Positions 12,985 to 24,560 of a DNA stretch of 64,000 nucleotides are shown in pieces (positions within the stretch are counted from its first letter, which is position 1; the number at the start of each line of letters is the position of its first letter). The stretch spans positions 104,633,161-104,697,160 of the forward strand of contig NC_134087.1 of the NCBI RefSeq assembly GCF_000715075.1, in the 5' to 3' direction. This stretch comes from Nicotiana tabacum (Eukaryota; Streptophyta; Magnoliopsida; Solanales; Solanaceae). The notes beneath the pieces were generated by a model that saw only the letters and a list, made by a program, of their open reading frames with translations, did not search any database and was not told where the DNA came from. A program made the translations under genes and the position numbers.

Positions 12985-13430
12985 CAGCCCCTCGGGCAAA
13001 ACATGTACCATAAACTGCCCCTCGGGCATAATATCAACAGAACCAACCCCTAGGGCTACCTCACAATCACTCGGGAATAACGTGAATCAAGAATAGCCCC
13101 TCGGGAATAACGTGAATCAAGAATAGCCCCTCGGGCAATAATATGAAACAATAATAGCCCCTCGGGCTTCATCATATCACTCACACTGGGTACACGCGCT
13201 CACTGGAGTGTATAGACTCCGGGAGGGGCTCCTTACAACCCAAGCGCAATAACAAGCCATCTCGTGGCATAATCAAACAGGCTCTCGGCCTCATATCAAG
13301 ACACCTCATGGCATAACAAATCATGCCCTCGGCCTCATAATCATGAATCAGTACAACACTATTGCGGCACGCATCCCGATCCCACAATATGCTCACAACA
13401 CAGGCCCTCGGCCTCACTCAGTCAAAAATC
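12985..13430 (-). repeat. CCCCTCGGG / CCCTCGGCCTCAT word arrays in N1
   Basis: AGCCCCTCGGGC or close variants recur seven times between 12985 and 13170, partly as an exact duplication of 32 bp near 13075-13135. From 13265 to 13415 the word CCCTCGGCCTCA recurs three to four times. The CpG-rich words stand out from the surroundings. No coding interpretation is supported. Confidence 0.75.
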
Positions 13431-13779
13431 TCTCAAGCCACTCGGAAAACAGTAAAACATGATGATCAACCCAAAATGTCATTTAAAATATCAAAAACAG
13501 AGTAAATATGGCTGAGTTATGAAAACAGTAGAATACAGCGTGACTGAATACAAATATGAAGCCAAAACAGTGAGGAATAGTAGTAAAAATCCCCTAAGGA
13601 TCCAAAATAATTGGCACGAGGCCCAAATATGGCATTTAGCCCAAAACATGATGATAGAAAATAGTTTTCAATCAAATACGCGGTTAAACAGTAATACAGG
13701 ACGGACTAAGTCACAATTCCGAGTAGTGCATGACCCCACGCTTGTCATCTAGCATGTGCGTCACCTCAAAGTAGCACAA

Positions 13780-14165
13780 CGATATGAAATCCGGGGTTTC
13801 ATACCTAGAGAACAAGGGAATACAGTTCAAGTTTTGGGAATCAGGTACCACCTGGAGAACAAGGGAATACAGTTCAAGTTTTGGCAATCAGGCGCCCACC
13901 TGGAGAACAAGGGAATACAGTTCAAGTTTCGGCAATCGGGCGCCTACCTAGAGAACAAGGAAATATAGTTCAAGTTTTGGTAATCAAGCGCCCACCTGGA
14001 GAACAAGGGAATACAGTTCAAGTTTCGGCAATCAGGCGCCCACCTGGAGAGCAAAGGAATATAGTTCAAGTTTCGGCAATCAGGCGCCCACCTGGAAAAC
14101 AAGGGAATCCATTTCAAAATATTCAGTATCAGGAACCCACTTGGAGAATGCGAGTCAACAGTCCG
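13780..14165 (-). repeat. 48-bp minisatellite in the N1 LTR, eight copies
   Basis: GGAGAACAAGGGAATACAG-type words recur at 13808, 13855, 13903, 13951, 13999, 14047, 14095 and 14144, a spacing of 47-49 and mostly exactly 48 bp. Since 48 is a multiple of three, open frames run through the array and encode a repeating 16-residue peptide. This is a by-product of the period, not evidence of a protein. Confidence 0.95.
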
Positions 14166-14747
14166 AAATGATCAACAGAAGTTAGTCACAATCCGGAAAA
14201 AAAAAATATAAAAAAAAGAAGAAGAAAGAAATGAATCCAAAATTCAGAAGTAGAGAAAGATGTGAACTACTCAAGACATGGCGGATAAAATCACGAGCAT
14301 TGCATGTCCGATCTTGATCCGAAGAAGAATGAACTAACACCTGCAGCTAGCAAGAGTCAAGGTTCAAATCTAAAGTCTACATGAAAAACCATTCAAGACT
14401 CAAGATCAAGCTTCAGAAGACTTATAGATAGGAATCTTGTAACTCGTAGTTGACAGGCTTAGTTAGTCTTTTTCATTTTTGATTTTGATGTAATAACAGG
14501 ACCGCAAACCGGATCCTCGATGGAACGGCACCTCAATCGGCTCTCCACCTCGGTATACTCCATCACTGTTCCTACTTCTGAACTATATGTGTCCTGATTC
14601 CTTTATAGCCAAGGATATGTAGGCAGCTCAGATACTAGGGCTCGGTCACATTCTCCTTTCTCTTAGTTTATGGTCTCCATAAATAAGGGTCGGGTCAAAA
14701 AACCTTTCTAGTCATTCTTTGTCTGAAAACACTTCGTGTTTCCAGTC

Positions 14748-14760
14748 AAAGAGGGGTAAC
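14748..14760 (+). other. N2 polypurine tract
   Basis: AAAGAGGGGTAAC directly precedes the LTR start TGTAGACATG. T2 has the same tract (AAAGAGGGGCAAC on its own strand), which links the two as one superfamily. Confidence 0.85.
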
Positions 14761-15240
14761 TGTAGACATGTGATTTTTGATCCTCCCCAAGATTTTACAT
14801 ATTTTAGCATATAAATATTTAGTTTAGGTCTAATATAATTATTTCAACTAGCTTTGATTCTTCTACTTTATTTTATCACAAAAATAAAAATTACAAAAAT
14901 TGTTTCATTAATGTTTTGTAGTCATGCTATTTTACTAGGATTTTTATTTTTTATATAATCTTGAAAAATATCAAAATAGTCTCACAACATAAGATTGTCT
15001 ATTTTAATTAATTAAGATTAGTCTTATATTTTTTATGTTATAAATTATATATAATTTTTAGAAGGAAGAATTAGTTTTGGGTTGATTTAACCCATTTTTA
15101 TCGATTTTGTAGTTCATTTTTAGTCTTTGGCCCAATTTTAAGGGCCAATAAGATCAAACCCATACTCCCTTAACCTAAAAAACCCTACAAAACAAACTAG
15201 ACCTCAAGAGTATCTTACTCACCTTAAGAAGTAACAGAGA

Positions 15241-15261
15241 CCCCCCCCCCCCCCCCCCCCC
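15241..15261 (+). repeat. Poly-C tract, 21 bases
   Basis: Twenty-one consecutive C residues follow AACAGAGA and precede GCGCCTCGG. The complementary G21 could form G-quadruplexes and the C strand an i-motif. Run length may be affected by sequencing or assembly error. Confidence 0.9.
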
Positions 15262-16285
15262 GCGCCTCGGCGACGGTCTTCTTCTTCATAGAAGAAACAA
15301 CCATTTATCCATAGCTTTCCCTAAAGCAAAAAATAAGGATCACCTAAAAGTCCTAAGCTACTACACCAAAAAACAACGACCCCTGAACACTAATCACCCA
15401 AACGACAACCCCTCTACTTCCTGCCATTTACCAAGTTCGCCGGAAAACAACACCAGTCGATGCTCATCTTTAAAAGACTGTTTGAGCACACAACACCCCC
15501 TTCATCTCCATTTCTTCTTGTTCACCTCATAACCGGACGTCATCAGAAACATACACACACACAGGCAGCCATCGCTGGAACTCCATAACTACTGCCAGAC
15601 CTCCGAAAAACACACACACACTGCTACCTTTCCACCCTCTCACATCTACCGCTACTATAACTGGCCGAAATCCAGCAGAAACAGTGACAGAAACGTGCGA
15701 GGTTTCCAGTCCAAGTCCTTGTTGCCGATTTTCAGTTCATGGAGGTCTCCGAAGAAAAGGAGAGGATGTTAAAGTTGTAAATGAGGTATACCATAATTTT
15801 TCCTTTTTGTTGTTGAAATGGGTCATTTGAAATTAATCTCAGTAGTATTTATTTTGTGTTTTAAACGACGCTGTTCTTTTGATTGCTCAATCACTGTTAT
15901 TGTTGGTACTACGAGATGATTGACGTGTCAATTGGCTTTCTTCTGGAAATAACCCAGTTCATATACTAATTAGATGATTATGATTAGTCTTACTTTATTC
16001 TTCAATGTTTTATCAGTATCATGTTTTATTAGTACTAGTATCATGAATTTGTTTAGTACATTTAGATAACATAGTCACTGTCAGTGATTTGTAAAAGTTT
16101 TGGGGTTGTATTCAATTTGCTTTAGTGGTTTTGGATTGATTTTTATCATGTTATTTTTAATAAAATTGAGGTGTGTCCTCCAATCACCTAGTCTATGGCC
16201 CTCACATCAATATCCTTATTAATGAAGAAAAACACTTTGAACTCTCATAGTTTGCTTTAGGCACCTTAATTAAATAAGGTATCAT

Positions 16286-16436
16286 AGCTACGGGTACGGT
16301 TCCCGTGACGTAGTTGTGATGATTAATTTTAAAATCCGAGGGTGCATTTATGTGACCCGCCCACAATTTAATCTTGTTAATAAAATAAATATCTTGTAGA
16401 TCATGGGTACGGTTCCCGTGACATGATTCGCAATAT
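16286..16436 (+). other. Two covarying hairpins in the N2 LTR
   Basis: Two hairpins share the core GGGTACGGTTCCCGTGAC, about 115 bp apart (cores near 16292 and 16405). Each has an inner stem GGG/CCC, loop TACGGTT and a GTGAC bulge. The outer stem is CTAC/GTAG in the first copy and ATCAT/ATGAT in the second, so the bases differ but pairing is kept. They fall near the LTR 3' end, where they would be in the leader of the genomic RNA. Confidence 0.7.
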
Positions 16437-16826
16437 GTAATCAAATAGTTAGTTGCATGACAATCAGATTATTAAAAGCGATTTTAAAAGGGATAAAATG
16501 CACATAGGTTTCAAAATGTTTTATTAATCAGATAATTAGGCCAAATAATAATAGTTGAGCGATCGTACTAGAACCACGGAACCCGGGAATTCCTAACACC
16601 ATCTCCCGGGTTAACAGAATTCCTTACCCGAATTTTTATATTCGCAGACCATAAATAAGAGTCAACTTTCCTCGATTCGGGATTTTAAACCGGTGACTTG
16701 GGACAACAATAAACTATCCCAAGTGGCGACTCTGAATTTAATATAAATAATCCCGTTTCGATTGTCACTTAAATTGAAAATACTCCCCTATACCCCTTTC
16801 GGCGGGTAGAAAAAGGAGGTGTGACA

Positions 16827-17588
16827 ATGACCACTGACCTCAGCCCTTCGCGAATGCTAAGGCCAACTCTACAGCCTCACATCCTAACCCTTCGTGAACG
16901 CGGGACATCCATCAATAACGCGAAGGCCAAAAGCCTGCAGCACCAACAACAGTTTTTCTGCAACTTTTGCCCTCGGGACCTCAACCAAACATTTCAATAT
17001 ATCCCATAACATCATTTCAACTTGTTACAACCTTCGGAACGCTCAAAACAACATCAAAACACCAAATTGACGTTGGATTCAAGCCTAAGAATTCCAAAAA
17101 CTTCCAAATTCCGAATTCGATCAAAATGTCTATCAAACCTTGTCCGAATGACCTGAAATTTTGTACACACGTCACAAATCACACAATGAACCTACTCCAA
17201 TTTCCAGAATTCCATTCCGACCCCTATATCAAAATCTCACCTATCAACCGGAATGCCCTAAAATTCCAATTTCACCAATTCAAGCCTAAATCTACTCCGG
17301 ACCTCCAAAACATAATCCGATCACTCTGCTAAGTCCCATATCACCTAACGGAGCTAACGAAATCATAAAAATCTTAATCAGAGATCATATGCTAACAAGT
17401 CAAAACTTTGTCAAACCTTTAAAATGTTAAGCTTCAAACTGAGAATTGTTCTTCCAAATTCATTTTGATTACCCTAAAAACCAAAACCGACGATTTATAT
17501 AAATCATAATACATCACACGAGGCTAGTCATGCCTGAAAACTAGCGAGCGAAGTGTAAAAACTCAAAACGACCGATCGAGTCGTTACA
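16827..17588 (-). repeat. N1 LTR, right part
   Basis: CTTCGCGAA, CTTCGTGAACGCG and AACGCGAAGG words (16840-16940) form the CpG cluster of this LTR, cut on its left by N2. The remainder resembles the U3 of the other LTRs (CTCGGGACCTCAACCAAAC, TGACCTGAAATTTTG) and ends GACCGATCGAGTCGTTACA, itself a near-palindrome. Confidence 0.75.
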
Positions 17589-19932
17589 GATTATATTCGG
17601 GACCAAGCCAGAGTGGGCGACTCTCAACAACAATCCTAGTGGATTCAAAAGTTAAAGTGCGTAGCCTAAGATATATCAGATTATGATAAAGGAGATTGGG
17701 GTGTTCTGCGTTATCTTCGGTTTGTGGTGTAGTATAAGAAGAATGGGAGGAATTAACTTTGGATTTATAAAATAATTACCACAATAGGTGTACCAGTTGA
17801 GGATGCGAGTTTGCGCATAAGGAGGGTATGATATGGTTCATGGGAATTGAGACTGCGCGGTCTCGTAAAATAAGGTCACTCAGTGTGAGTGCGAATTTGG
17901 GTTCGTGATGTTTTGAAAGGGGCTACTATTATTCCTAAGTCAAGCCCATAGTATTTAGAAGAAGTCGGATCGGTTATCAATGGTTGAATCAGCATGATGA
18001 TGGTAGAGATCAGCTCCTTCAACGTGTTGAGCTACTCATGTGATTTGTGACGGTACGTGCGAGGCTTGACGGTCGCCATAATTGACCTCATTTGGAGGCA
18101 TTCGAGTATTGTGGCATGTTATGTGTAGATTGATCTCGGAAGAGTTATGGTTGTTCAAACCACTACTTGAGGTTGGTATTTTCTACGAATATGAGAATTC
18201 AGTCACGTGCTGTAATGGTTATCTTGAAATGAGTTATGTAAAAGGGTTCTATATGATGAATTATTTACCCAATTAGTAGATTAGGAGTTATGATGGAATT
18301 CTTGTACTCTTGCGTAATGGCATGATTAAGTGCATCGAGTAGCAGGGGAATTGGAAGTTGAGGATCAAGGTCGCGGTTTGATGTTGACAAGAATGCCACG
18401 AGCTTGGATGAGCGAGGAAAGAATCAAATGGTTGGAGCCAGCTGGTATTGTCTTTAGCGTCACCTGAGATTGGTGTCTTGTGCAAGAGGGTTTGAGTTCT
18501 GATTTCGGATTTTTGATTAGCTTCACATTATTAGTGTGGCTGGTGGAACTATGGAAGTTTGTTCCGAATTTGATGGCTGTTCTGGTGTGTTATGGGAAAA
18601 TTAGTTGGACTCTAGAAAGGTTATCAGCCTAGTGCGATCAGAATCGACTTGAGGTTTGTGGATGGATCTAATTATGAATATGGGCTCTGTATCAGGCCTG
18701 AGGTGTTCATTTTAGCATATCGCCCCTTATGGAGGAGTATTCGAACGTTGGATGTCGTTTCGTCATCGGTTATTTCATATAATACTATATTGTGTCGTGT
18801 GAGTTGTGAAACTACTCGATAAATTTCTTATGTGTTGAGGTTCTGTGTAGCGATAATGTTATATGAGCAGGATGGCTCTCGAGATTCAGATCATGTATCG
18901 CACCTTAGTTGTGCTTGAGTTTTGTAGCATATGGCATTGTCGGTCTACCCAAGATTTTGCATTATGCACTCCGCGTGCTCGTGGTTGATATTGGGGTATT
19001 TTACGGGTATGAGAATTTTAGCTCGGTAAGTAAATCCTTATGGATTACTATGTAAGAATCAGGTGGTACGCCGCCACGAATTTGTTGTTTGGATCGGGTT
19101 GCATGTCGCAACAGTGTGATGTTGAGTACAGCCCCCTATGGTTATTTTTGTGTATTGTTTTCAGTTTTCTGAGGAAGGTTCATGACACCTTTTCGGTTGT
19201 CTAATTAGTTATGTGGGTTGAGTAATTCTTTCCAAAGTTCGTTTTCTCTATGTATCGCATTCGAGTTGTAGCTTATTAGAACGATGTGGAATCACATGAG
19301 AATTTTGGTAGTGTCTGAGGTGGATTATTTCCTGGGCAGCTTATATTGGGTGAGACGAGATTATTGGACCTGGGATTAAAGCGGTCATATTTATATGAAG
19401 TATTTTAAAGAGCAAATATAGTTATTTGGTTCATAATGAGGCAATGTTTCTTGTCAGGAGGAGAGACTCAATGAATTATTGACTAGTTAGTCGGTTATGA
19501 ATTTCTACACACCTCCTCCGTCGTGGCGGTATTGCAGGAGTTGGAACAGGACTTATATGAGTCACAGGGTGTGTTGTGAGCATCAGATCCATGGAATGTC
19601 GGTTTTTATTATCAGAGGATGTTATTGTGGTCATATGAATTATGCGATACATGGTGTGAATTCAACAAAGGTATGCAATCATATTTTGGTACATCGTGTG
19701 GTGATTGATACGGTGTTTGTATGTTGGAAACAAGCCTGGCAGAAGATTCCGGATTTTGGAATTTGGCTCTAAGGCTAATTTGACTAAACAAAAGGGGAAT
19801 CTTCAGATTTACTCAAGCAAATGTGCTCAACTGAGTTGTGATAGCACGAGTAGATGAACGGGGTGTTAAATAGTAATTTCAGACAACACCAACGCAGTTC
19901 TTAGTATGTTCGAGGACGAACGTATGTTTAAG
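17589..19932 (+). mobile_element. E0 internal region, right part (non-coding)
   Basis: It starts with the second GATTA copy and continues E0. No RT, integrase or chromodomain motif is readable in any frame. The scattered short ORFs carry no family features. The last 50 bp, TATGTTCGAGGACGAACG and on, match the pol end and polypurine region of E1, E2 and E3. Confidence 0.65.
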
Positions 19933-19942
19933 TAGGAGAGAC
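19933..19942 (+). other. E0 polypurine tract
   Basis: TAGGAGAGAC precedes the 3' LTR. E2 (GTAGGAGGA) and E3 (TATAGGAGAA) have similar tracts at the same distance after a GACGAACG word. Confidence 0.7.
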
Positions 19943-22900
19943 TATAACGACCCAAACGTTTGTTTTGAGCTCTAGCGCATTGTTCGGCAGTTTGAGGCCA
20001 TAAGTAGCTTTACTTCAGGTATTATGACTTGTACGCGTGGTCGGAATTGAAATTCGGTGAGTTCGAAGTTTATTTGGAAAAGGAATTCTCAATTCAAAAG
20101 ATTTAAGTTTGAAGAATCGACTAAGATTGGATTTTTGAGTAAACGACCTCGGAATCAGGATTTGAAGGTTCCAGCAGGTTTGTATGATGAGTTCGACTTG
20201 GGTGTATGTTTGGATCGGGTTTTGGATGACCCGGGAGCATTTCATCGTCTATTGTTGAAGTTAGCATTTAGGAAGAATTTCATAAATTTTGGTTGAAGTG
20301 CATTTTAAATTAATCAATGTCCGTTTGGGATTCCGAGTCCGGGAATAGCTCCGTATCGTTATTATGATATTCGGAGTGCATTCGGAAGTGGATTTGGAGG
20401 TCCGTAGGTCATTTTGGAGTCATTTGGCTAAAGTTAGAAATTTGAATGTTTTGAGAAGTTTGACCGAAAATGGAATTTTTGATATCATGGCCGGAATCCG
20501 ATTCCGGAAGTTGGAGTACGTCCGTAATGTCGAATGTGACTTGTATGCATAATTTGAGGTTAATCGGACATGATTTGATGGGTTTCGATATCGTAAGTAG
20601 AAATTGAAGATTCAAGTTCTTTAAGTTTGAATTGGAGGATGATTCATTATTTTTAGCATTGTTTGATATGATTTGAGGGCTCGATTAAGTCTGTATGTTA
20701 TTTTAGAACTTTTTGGCATGTTTGGTTGATGTTCCGGGGGCCTCGGGTTGATTTCGGATGGTTAACTTATCAAGGTCTGAAGTTGAAGAGTTGCTGAAGT
20801 TGAGGATTGCTTGTGTAATCGTACCTGGGGAGTGGGCATCGCAGGTGCGAGCCCGCAGAAGTGGGAAGGAAGCTGCAAAAGCGGAATTGGACTGGGCTTG
20901 GCTGGGGCGCAGGTGCAACACAACTCCCGTAGAAGCGAGACTGCAGTAGTGGTCAGGGTTCCGCATAAGCGAACCGCAGGAGTGGATTAAGCCCACATAA
21001 ATAGATGTGGTTAAGTTTAGTTGAAACCAGACATGCGATGGGAATTTCCATAGGTGCGGAGCCACAGAAGCGGCTGGTGGACCGCGGGTGCGAGAGGTCG
21101 GGATGGGCAGTGTGTTTTATAAAAAAAGGGGTTTTGGCTCATTTTTCTCACATTTACACTTTGGATAGGCGATTTTGGAGCTTTTGAGGAGGGGGTTTCA
21201 TAATCTATTATGAGGTAAGTAATTCCCGCACATGTTGAGTTAAATACATGGCTTGTATATGGATTTATAAATGTAAAGTTTGTGGAAATTTGGAGTTATG
21301 GTGGAAAACCTAGAAATATGTATTTTTGGATTTCAACCACAAATTTGGGCATGAAATTGAGAATAAACCATATATTTGAGTTCGTAATGTTATGGGTAGG
21401 GTTTATCTTCGAAAAATTTCGGAATTCGGGCACGCGGGCCCGAGAGCGATTTTATCGACTTTTCAAGCAGAGTTGGAATTTTTTAAAAATACGATTACAA
21501 TGAGTATTTGAGTATATATTAATGGGTTTGCATAATTATTGACTAGTTTTGGAGCATTGGCTTCGGTTTGAATCGTCGGAAGGGCTTGGGAGCCGGTTAT
21601 GAAACTTCGGAGCGAGGTATGTATCCTTTCTAACCTTGTAAGAGGGAATTTACCCCATAGGTCAAATAATTCAATATGTGCTTCTATTTGTGGGGGCTAC
21701 GTACGCACGAGGTGATGAGAGTCCGTACGTAGCTACTAGCTATGTCTATGTTCGGGTAGTTTTAGGCGTGCATCATGCCTCGTTGTCCTTGCTAGTTGAT
21801 TTATGGTTGTTGTTTTACTTGAGAAGAAACAATATTGAGGTTGCGTAATAATTATGTTTAAAGGAATTTAAATTGATTAATTTATAATTTTAACAGTTCT
21901 ATTAAACTTCGTATTTTTGAAAAGAATTGAGGAATATTTCAATTACTTAAGAAATCTGTGTGTAACCGCGTCGCATGTATGTTTCATGAGCGGGGAAAAT
22001 TTCCTTAAAATCTTCCCGTCGAATTGTCTTTATTTTTGAAAGGAATTAAGAAAAGGATTATGATTTTTTAATAAATCCCTATTTGACCGCATCACATGAA
22101 TGATTCACGAGTGGGAAAATTCCTTAAATTTATATTTGACCGCGTCGCATGTATGATATGCAAGCGTGGTATTACCTTCTAGTACTCTCATGCGAGCGGG
22201 CCGATCGCCTCGGCAAGTTGGTTAATAGATGCATCTATGGTTCACGCAGGTCGACCATCGGCAGTGCACAATTTACTTTTATGTTGGATCGGGCCGTACG
22301 TCTCGGCATTTCCTAATATATATTATCCTCATGGAATCATGCGTAATATTTGGCGAGAAGCCAATGTATCTGAGGGATTCTCCCTGATTTGAATCATGAC
22401 AACTTCTTTGATGAAATCCACTATATCTATATATATATATTTATATATGCTCCGGTTACTAATGGAATTTGCTAGGTGAGAGCTTGAGTAAAATTATAAA
22501 GAGGGGAATTGTACCACGTATCTTATACTTGTTTGTTTCATATATTTATTGTCTCGTATTTATTCACTTCTTTATTGTACCTGATATTACTGGACCACTA
22601 GTAAGTGTCGAAGTCGACCCCTCGTCACTACTTCTTCGAGGTTAGACTGGATACTTATTGGGTACGCGTTATTTTCGTACTCATACTACACTTGCTATAC
22701 ATTTTTATTGTACAGGCACATTGTATGTCTAGTGTACTAGAGGGAGCAATGGCATGGTTGATACGGAGACTTAGGTGAGCTGCATCTTATGAGACGATCC
22801 GCAAAAAGAAGAGTCTCCTAGAGTTTTTGTATTTCCTTTTCTGTCTAATCTTGTATTCCGAACAGTTATTGTAATGTATTTTAATTCGTAGTAAATGCTC

Positions 22901-23127
22901 ACGCATTTGTAACACCGGATTTTGGGATGATTATGGGATATTCAGTATTAAGATTTTGAAAATATTATTAATTATTCTGCAAAGTTTATCTTTTTACTAG
23001 TTAAATTAAAGGAAATTTATGATTTCAAAGATATTAAAATGAGGATTTAATTAATTATATAGTGTTGGCTTGCCTGACAGAGGTGTCAGGCACCATCATG
23101 ACCCTTAATAGATTTTGGGTCGTGACA
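19943..23127 (+). repeat. E0 3' LTR
   Basis: It starts TATAACGACCC (the first G of TGT is lost by substitution) and ends GGGTCGTGACA. It aligns with the 5' LTR throughout but lacks the compound microsatellite. The TATA box TATAAAAAAA is at 21118-21127 after the CpG word cluster 20820-21110. The conserved hairpin block is at about 22617-22645. Confidence 0.9.
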
Positions 23128-23299
23128 TTCTCTAAGTGGTTATCTACCCTGGCTTTTTCAAGCGACTTTGAGTCTTTGGAAGGTATTTTCTTTACTTATC
23201 TTTTCTATTTCTCTTTTTTCTTTATTATTTTTTATAGGTAAAACTACAAGGATAAGTTCTTGTTTAATGAGATAATGCATGCATGAAGAAGACAATTTT
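23128..23299. other. Unassigned sequence between E0 and the minisatellite
   Basis: Flank of E0. A T-rich stretch ending TTTTTTATAG|GTAAAAC resembles an intron 3' end, but no exon with coding character adjoins it. Nothing else is seen. Confidence 0.4.
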
Positions 23300-23580
23300 A
23301 GAGTGTGAAGGCATAGATACTTGTCCCCGTCGATTATCACAGAGATTATTCTCAGGGTGTGAAGGATGAATATTCATCCCCACCTAAAAATTAGAGGGAT
23401 TTCTTAGGGTTTGAAGGGATAGATACTTATCCCCCCCTGAATATCGAAGAGATTACTCTCGGGGTTTGAAGGGATAGATACTCATTCTCGCCCGAAAACT
23501 GGAGGGATTACTTAGGGTGTGAAGAGATGAATACTCATCACCACCCGAATATCAGAGATATTACTCTCTGGGTCTAAAGG
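23300..23580. repeat. Dimeric minisatellite, left half (split by E1)
   Basis: GGGTGT/GGGTTT followed by GAAGGGATAGATACTCAT recurs at 23355, 23407, 23462, 23515 and 23570, spacing 52-55 bp. Two alternating unit types exist: one with CGAATATC...GAGATATTACTC, one with CGAAAA...GAGGGATTACTTAG. The last unit before E1 is the first type, and the array resumes with the second type after E1. Confidence 0.9.
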
Positions 23581-24065
23581 TGTCACGACCCAGATTTTCC
23601 ACCCTCGAGAGTCGTGATGGCGCCTACTAGTGAAAACTAGGCATGCCGATTATTTCAATTATTTAACCCTCTTCATTTTTAAAGCCCTTAATAATTATAA
23701 GTTAACAATTTATAAACAGCGGAAATTAAATAAGCGGAAGAATAAAATTTAACAATTAAGCCAATACCAATACGAATCTATGACATAAAGCACCCAGAAC
23801 TAGTGTCACAATCTCACGAACTATCTAAGAAAACTACAAATAAAATCTGAACAAGAAAGTACATGTATGTCTTTGGAATATCAAAGAACAGAAAGAAACT
23901 ATATAGGGAGGGGATGCCAAGACGCCTGCAAGTCTACCTCGGGTCTCCTGATGGACAGAAGGCAACAACCCCTAGCTAAGGTCCGTATGCTCCAGTACCG
24001 AGATCTGCCACAGTGCACAGTATAGTATCAGCACAACCGATCCCATGTGCTGGTAAGTGTCGAGC

Positions 24066-24096
24066 CTAACCTCGTCGAAGTAGTGACGAGGCTAGG
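24066..24096 (-). other. Conserved LTR hairpin block, E1 copy
   Basis: On the minus strand CCTCGTCACTACTTCGACGA plus GG forms a 7-bp stem CCTCGTC/GACGAGG with loop ACTACTTC, the best-preserved version in the window. It is followed by TTAGGCTCGACACTTAC. The 5' LTR copy is at about 32208-32240. Confidence 0.65.
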
Positions 24097-24302
24097 ACAA
24101 GACACCCACATACCTATGCAGTTAAAGCATATACGACAAAAAATAATAACGGAACTAGCAGTTAAAGATGGGAAGGGGAGCATGCTACGGGGAATATCAA
24201 ATACCAACAGTAACTCAGGAGAAAAACATAAAGAACATTTTAAGGTTTGCATCAGTAAGAATAAGGAAACAGTAACAAATCAATATCCACTTTTATTATT
24301 TA

Positions 24303-24560
24303 TTGTTGCGGCGCACGACCCGGTCCAGATCATATAACACTGTTGTGGCATGCAACCCGATCCAATCGTATATCATTGTTGCAGCGTGCAACCTGATCCA
24401 ATCATATATCACTGTTGTGGCGTGCAACCCAATCCAATCAGATATCACTGTTGCGGCGTGCAACCCGACCCCTCCTATCCTCCCTTATTACTCCACGTTG
24501 CGGCATGCAATCCAATCCCATGTAATATTGTTGTGGCGTGCAATCCGATCCCAATATATA
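24303..24560 (-). repeat. 36-bp minisatellite in the E1 3' LTR
   Basis: GTTGCGGCGTGCAACCCGAT-like words recur at 24305, 24342, 24378, 24414 and 24450 with 36-37 bp spacing, then more loosely to 24560. The 36-bp period keeps frames open and produces ORFs with repeating CNPIQSYI-like peptides, which I do not regard as genes. Confidence 0.92.

Larger units (their letters stand above)
14200..16826 (+). mobile_element. N2: 5'-truncated Tat/Ogre-like element (3' UTR and 3' LTR)
   Basis: From about 14200 to 14747 the sequence resembles the 3' untranslated region of Tat-type elements, including AAGGATATGTAGGCAGCTCAG near 14606. The reverse complement of a like block lies next to T2 near 62810. A polypurine tract and a complete LTR follow. 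There is no 5' LTR or coding region, so the element is truncated or rearranged. The left edge is approximate. It interrupts the CpG word cluster of the N1 LTR. Confidence 0.7.
14761..16826 (+). repeat. N2 3' LTR, about 2.1 kb
   Basis: Starts TGTAGACATGTGATTTTTGA immediately after the polypurine tract and ends AGGAGGTGTGACA. After 16826 the N1 LTR resumes. It contains a 21-base poly-C run (15241-15261), a pair of covarying hairpins (16286-16436) and, near its end, CCAAGTGGCGACTCTG, a block typical of this LTR group. Its short ORFs show no family features. Confidence 0.85.
12365..17588 (-). mobile_element. N1: solo LTR nested in E0 (split by N2)
   Basis: Ends are TGTCACGACCC (left) and GAGTCGTTACA (right), flanked by a perfect 5-bp duplication GATTA. 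No internal gag-pol is present, so this is a solo LTR, the usual product of recombination between two LTRs. The orientation (TGTCACG on the left) is the same as for E1 and E3. A second element, N2, occupies about 14200-16826 and splits it. The LTR's own sequence is therefore 12365 to about 14200 plus 16827-17588, about 2.6 kb, in line with its relatives. Confidence 0.85.

Noticed and set aside
13756..14171. ORFs encoding a repeating 16-residue peptide
   Set aside because: The 48-bp tandem unit is a multiple of three, so frames stay open automatically. The array lies in an LTR, with no coding support.
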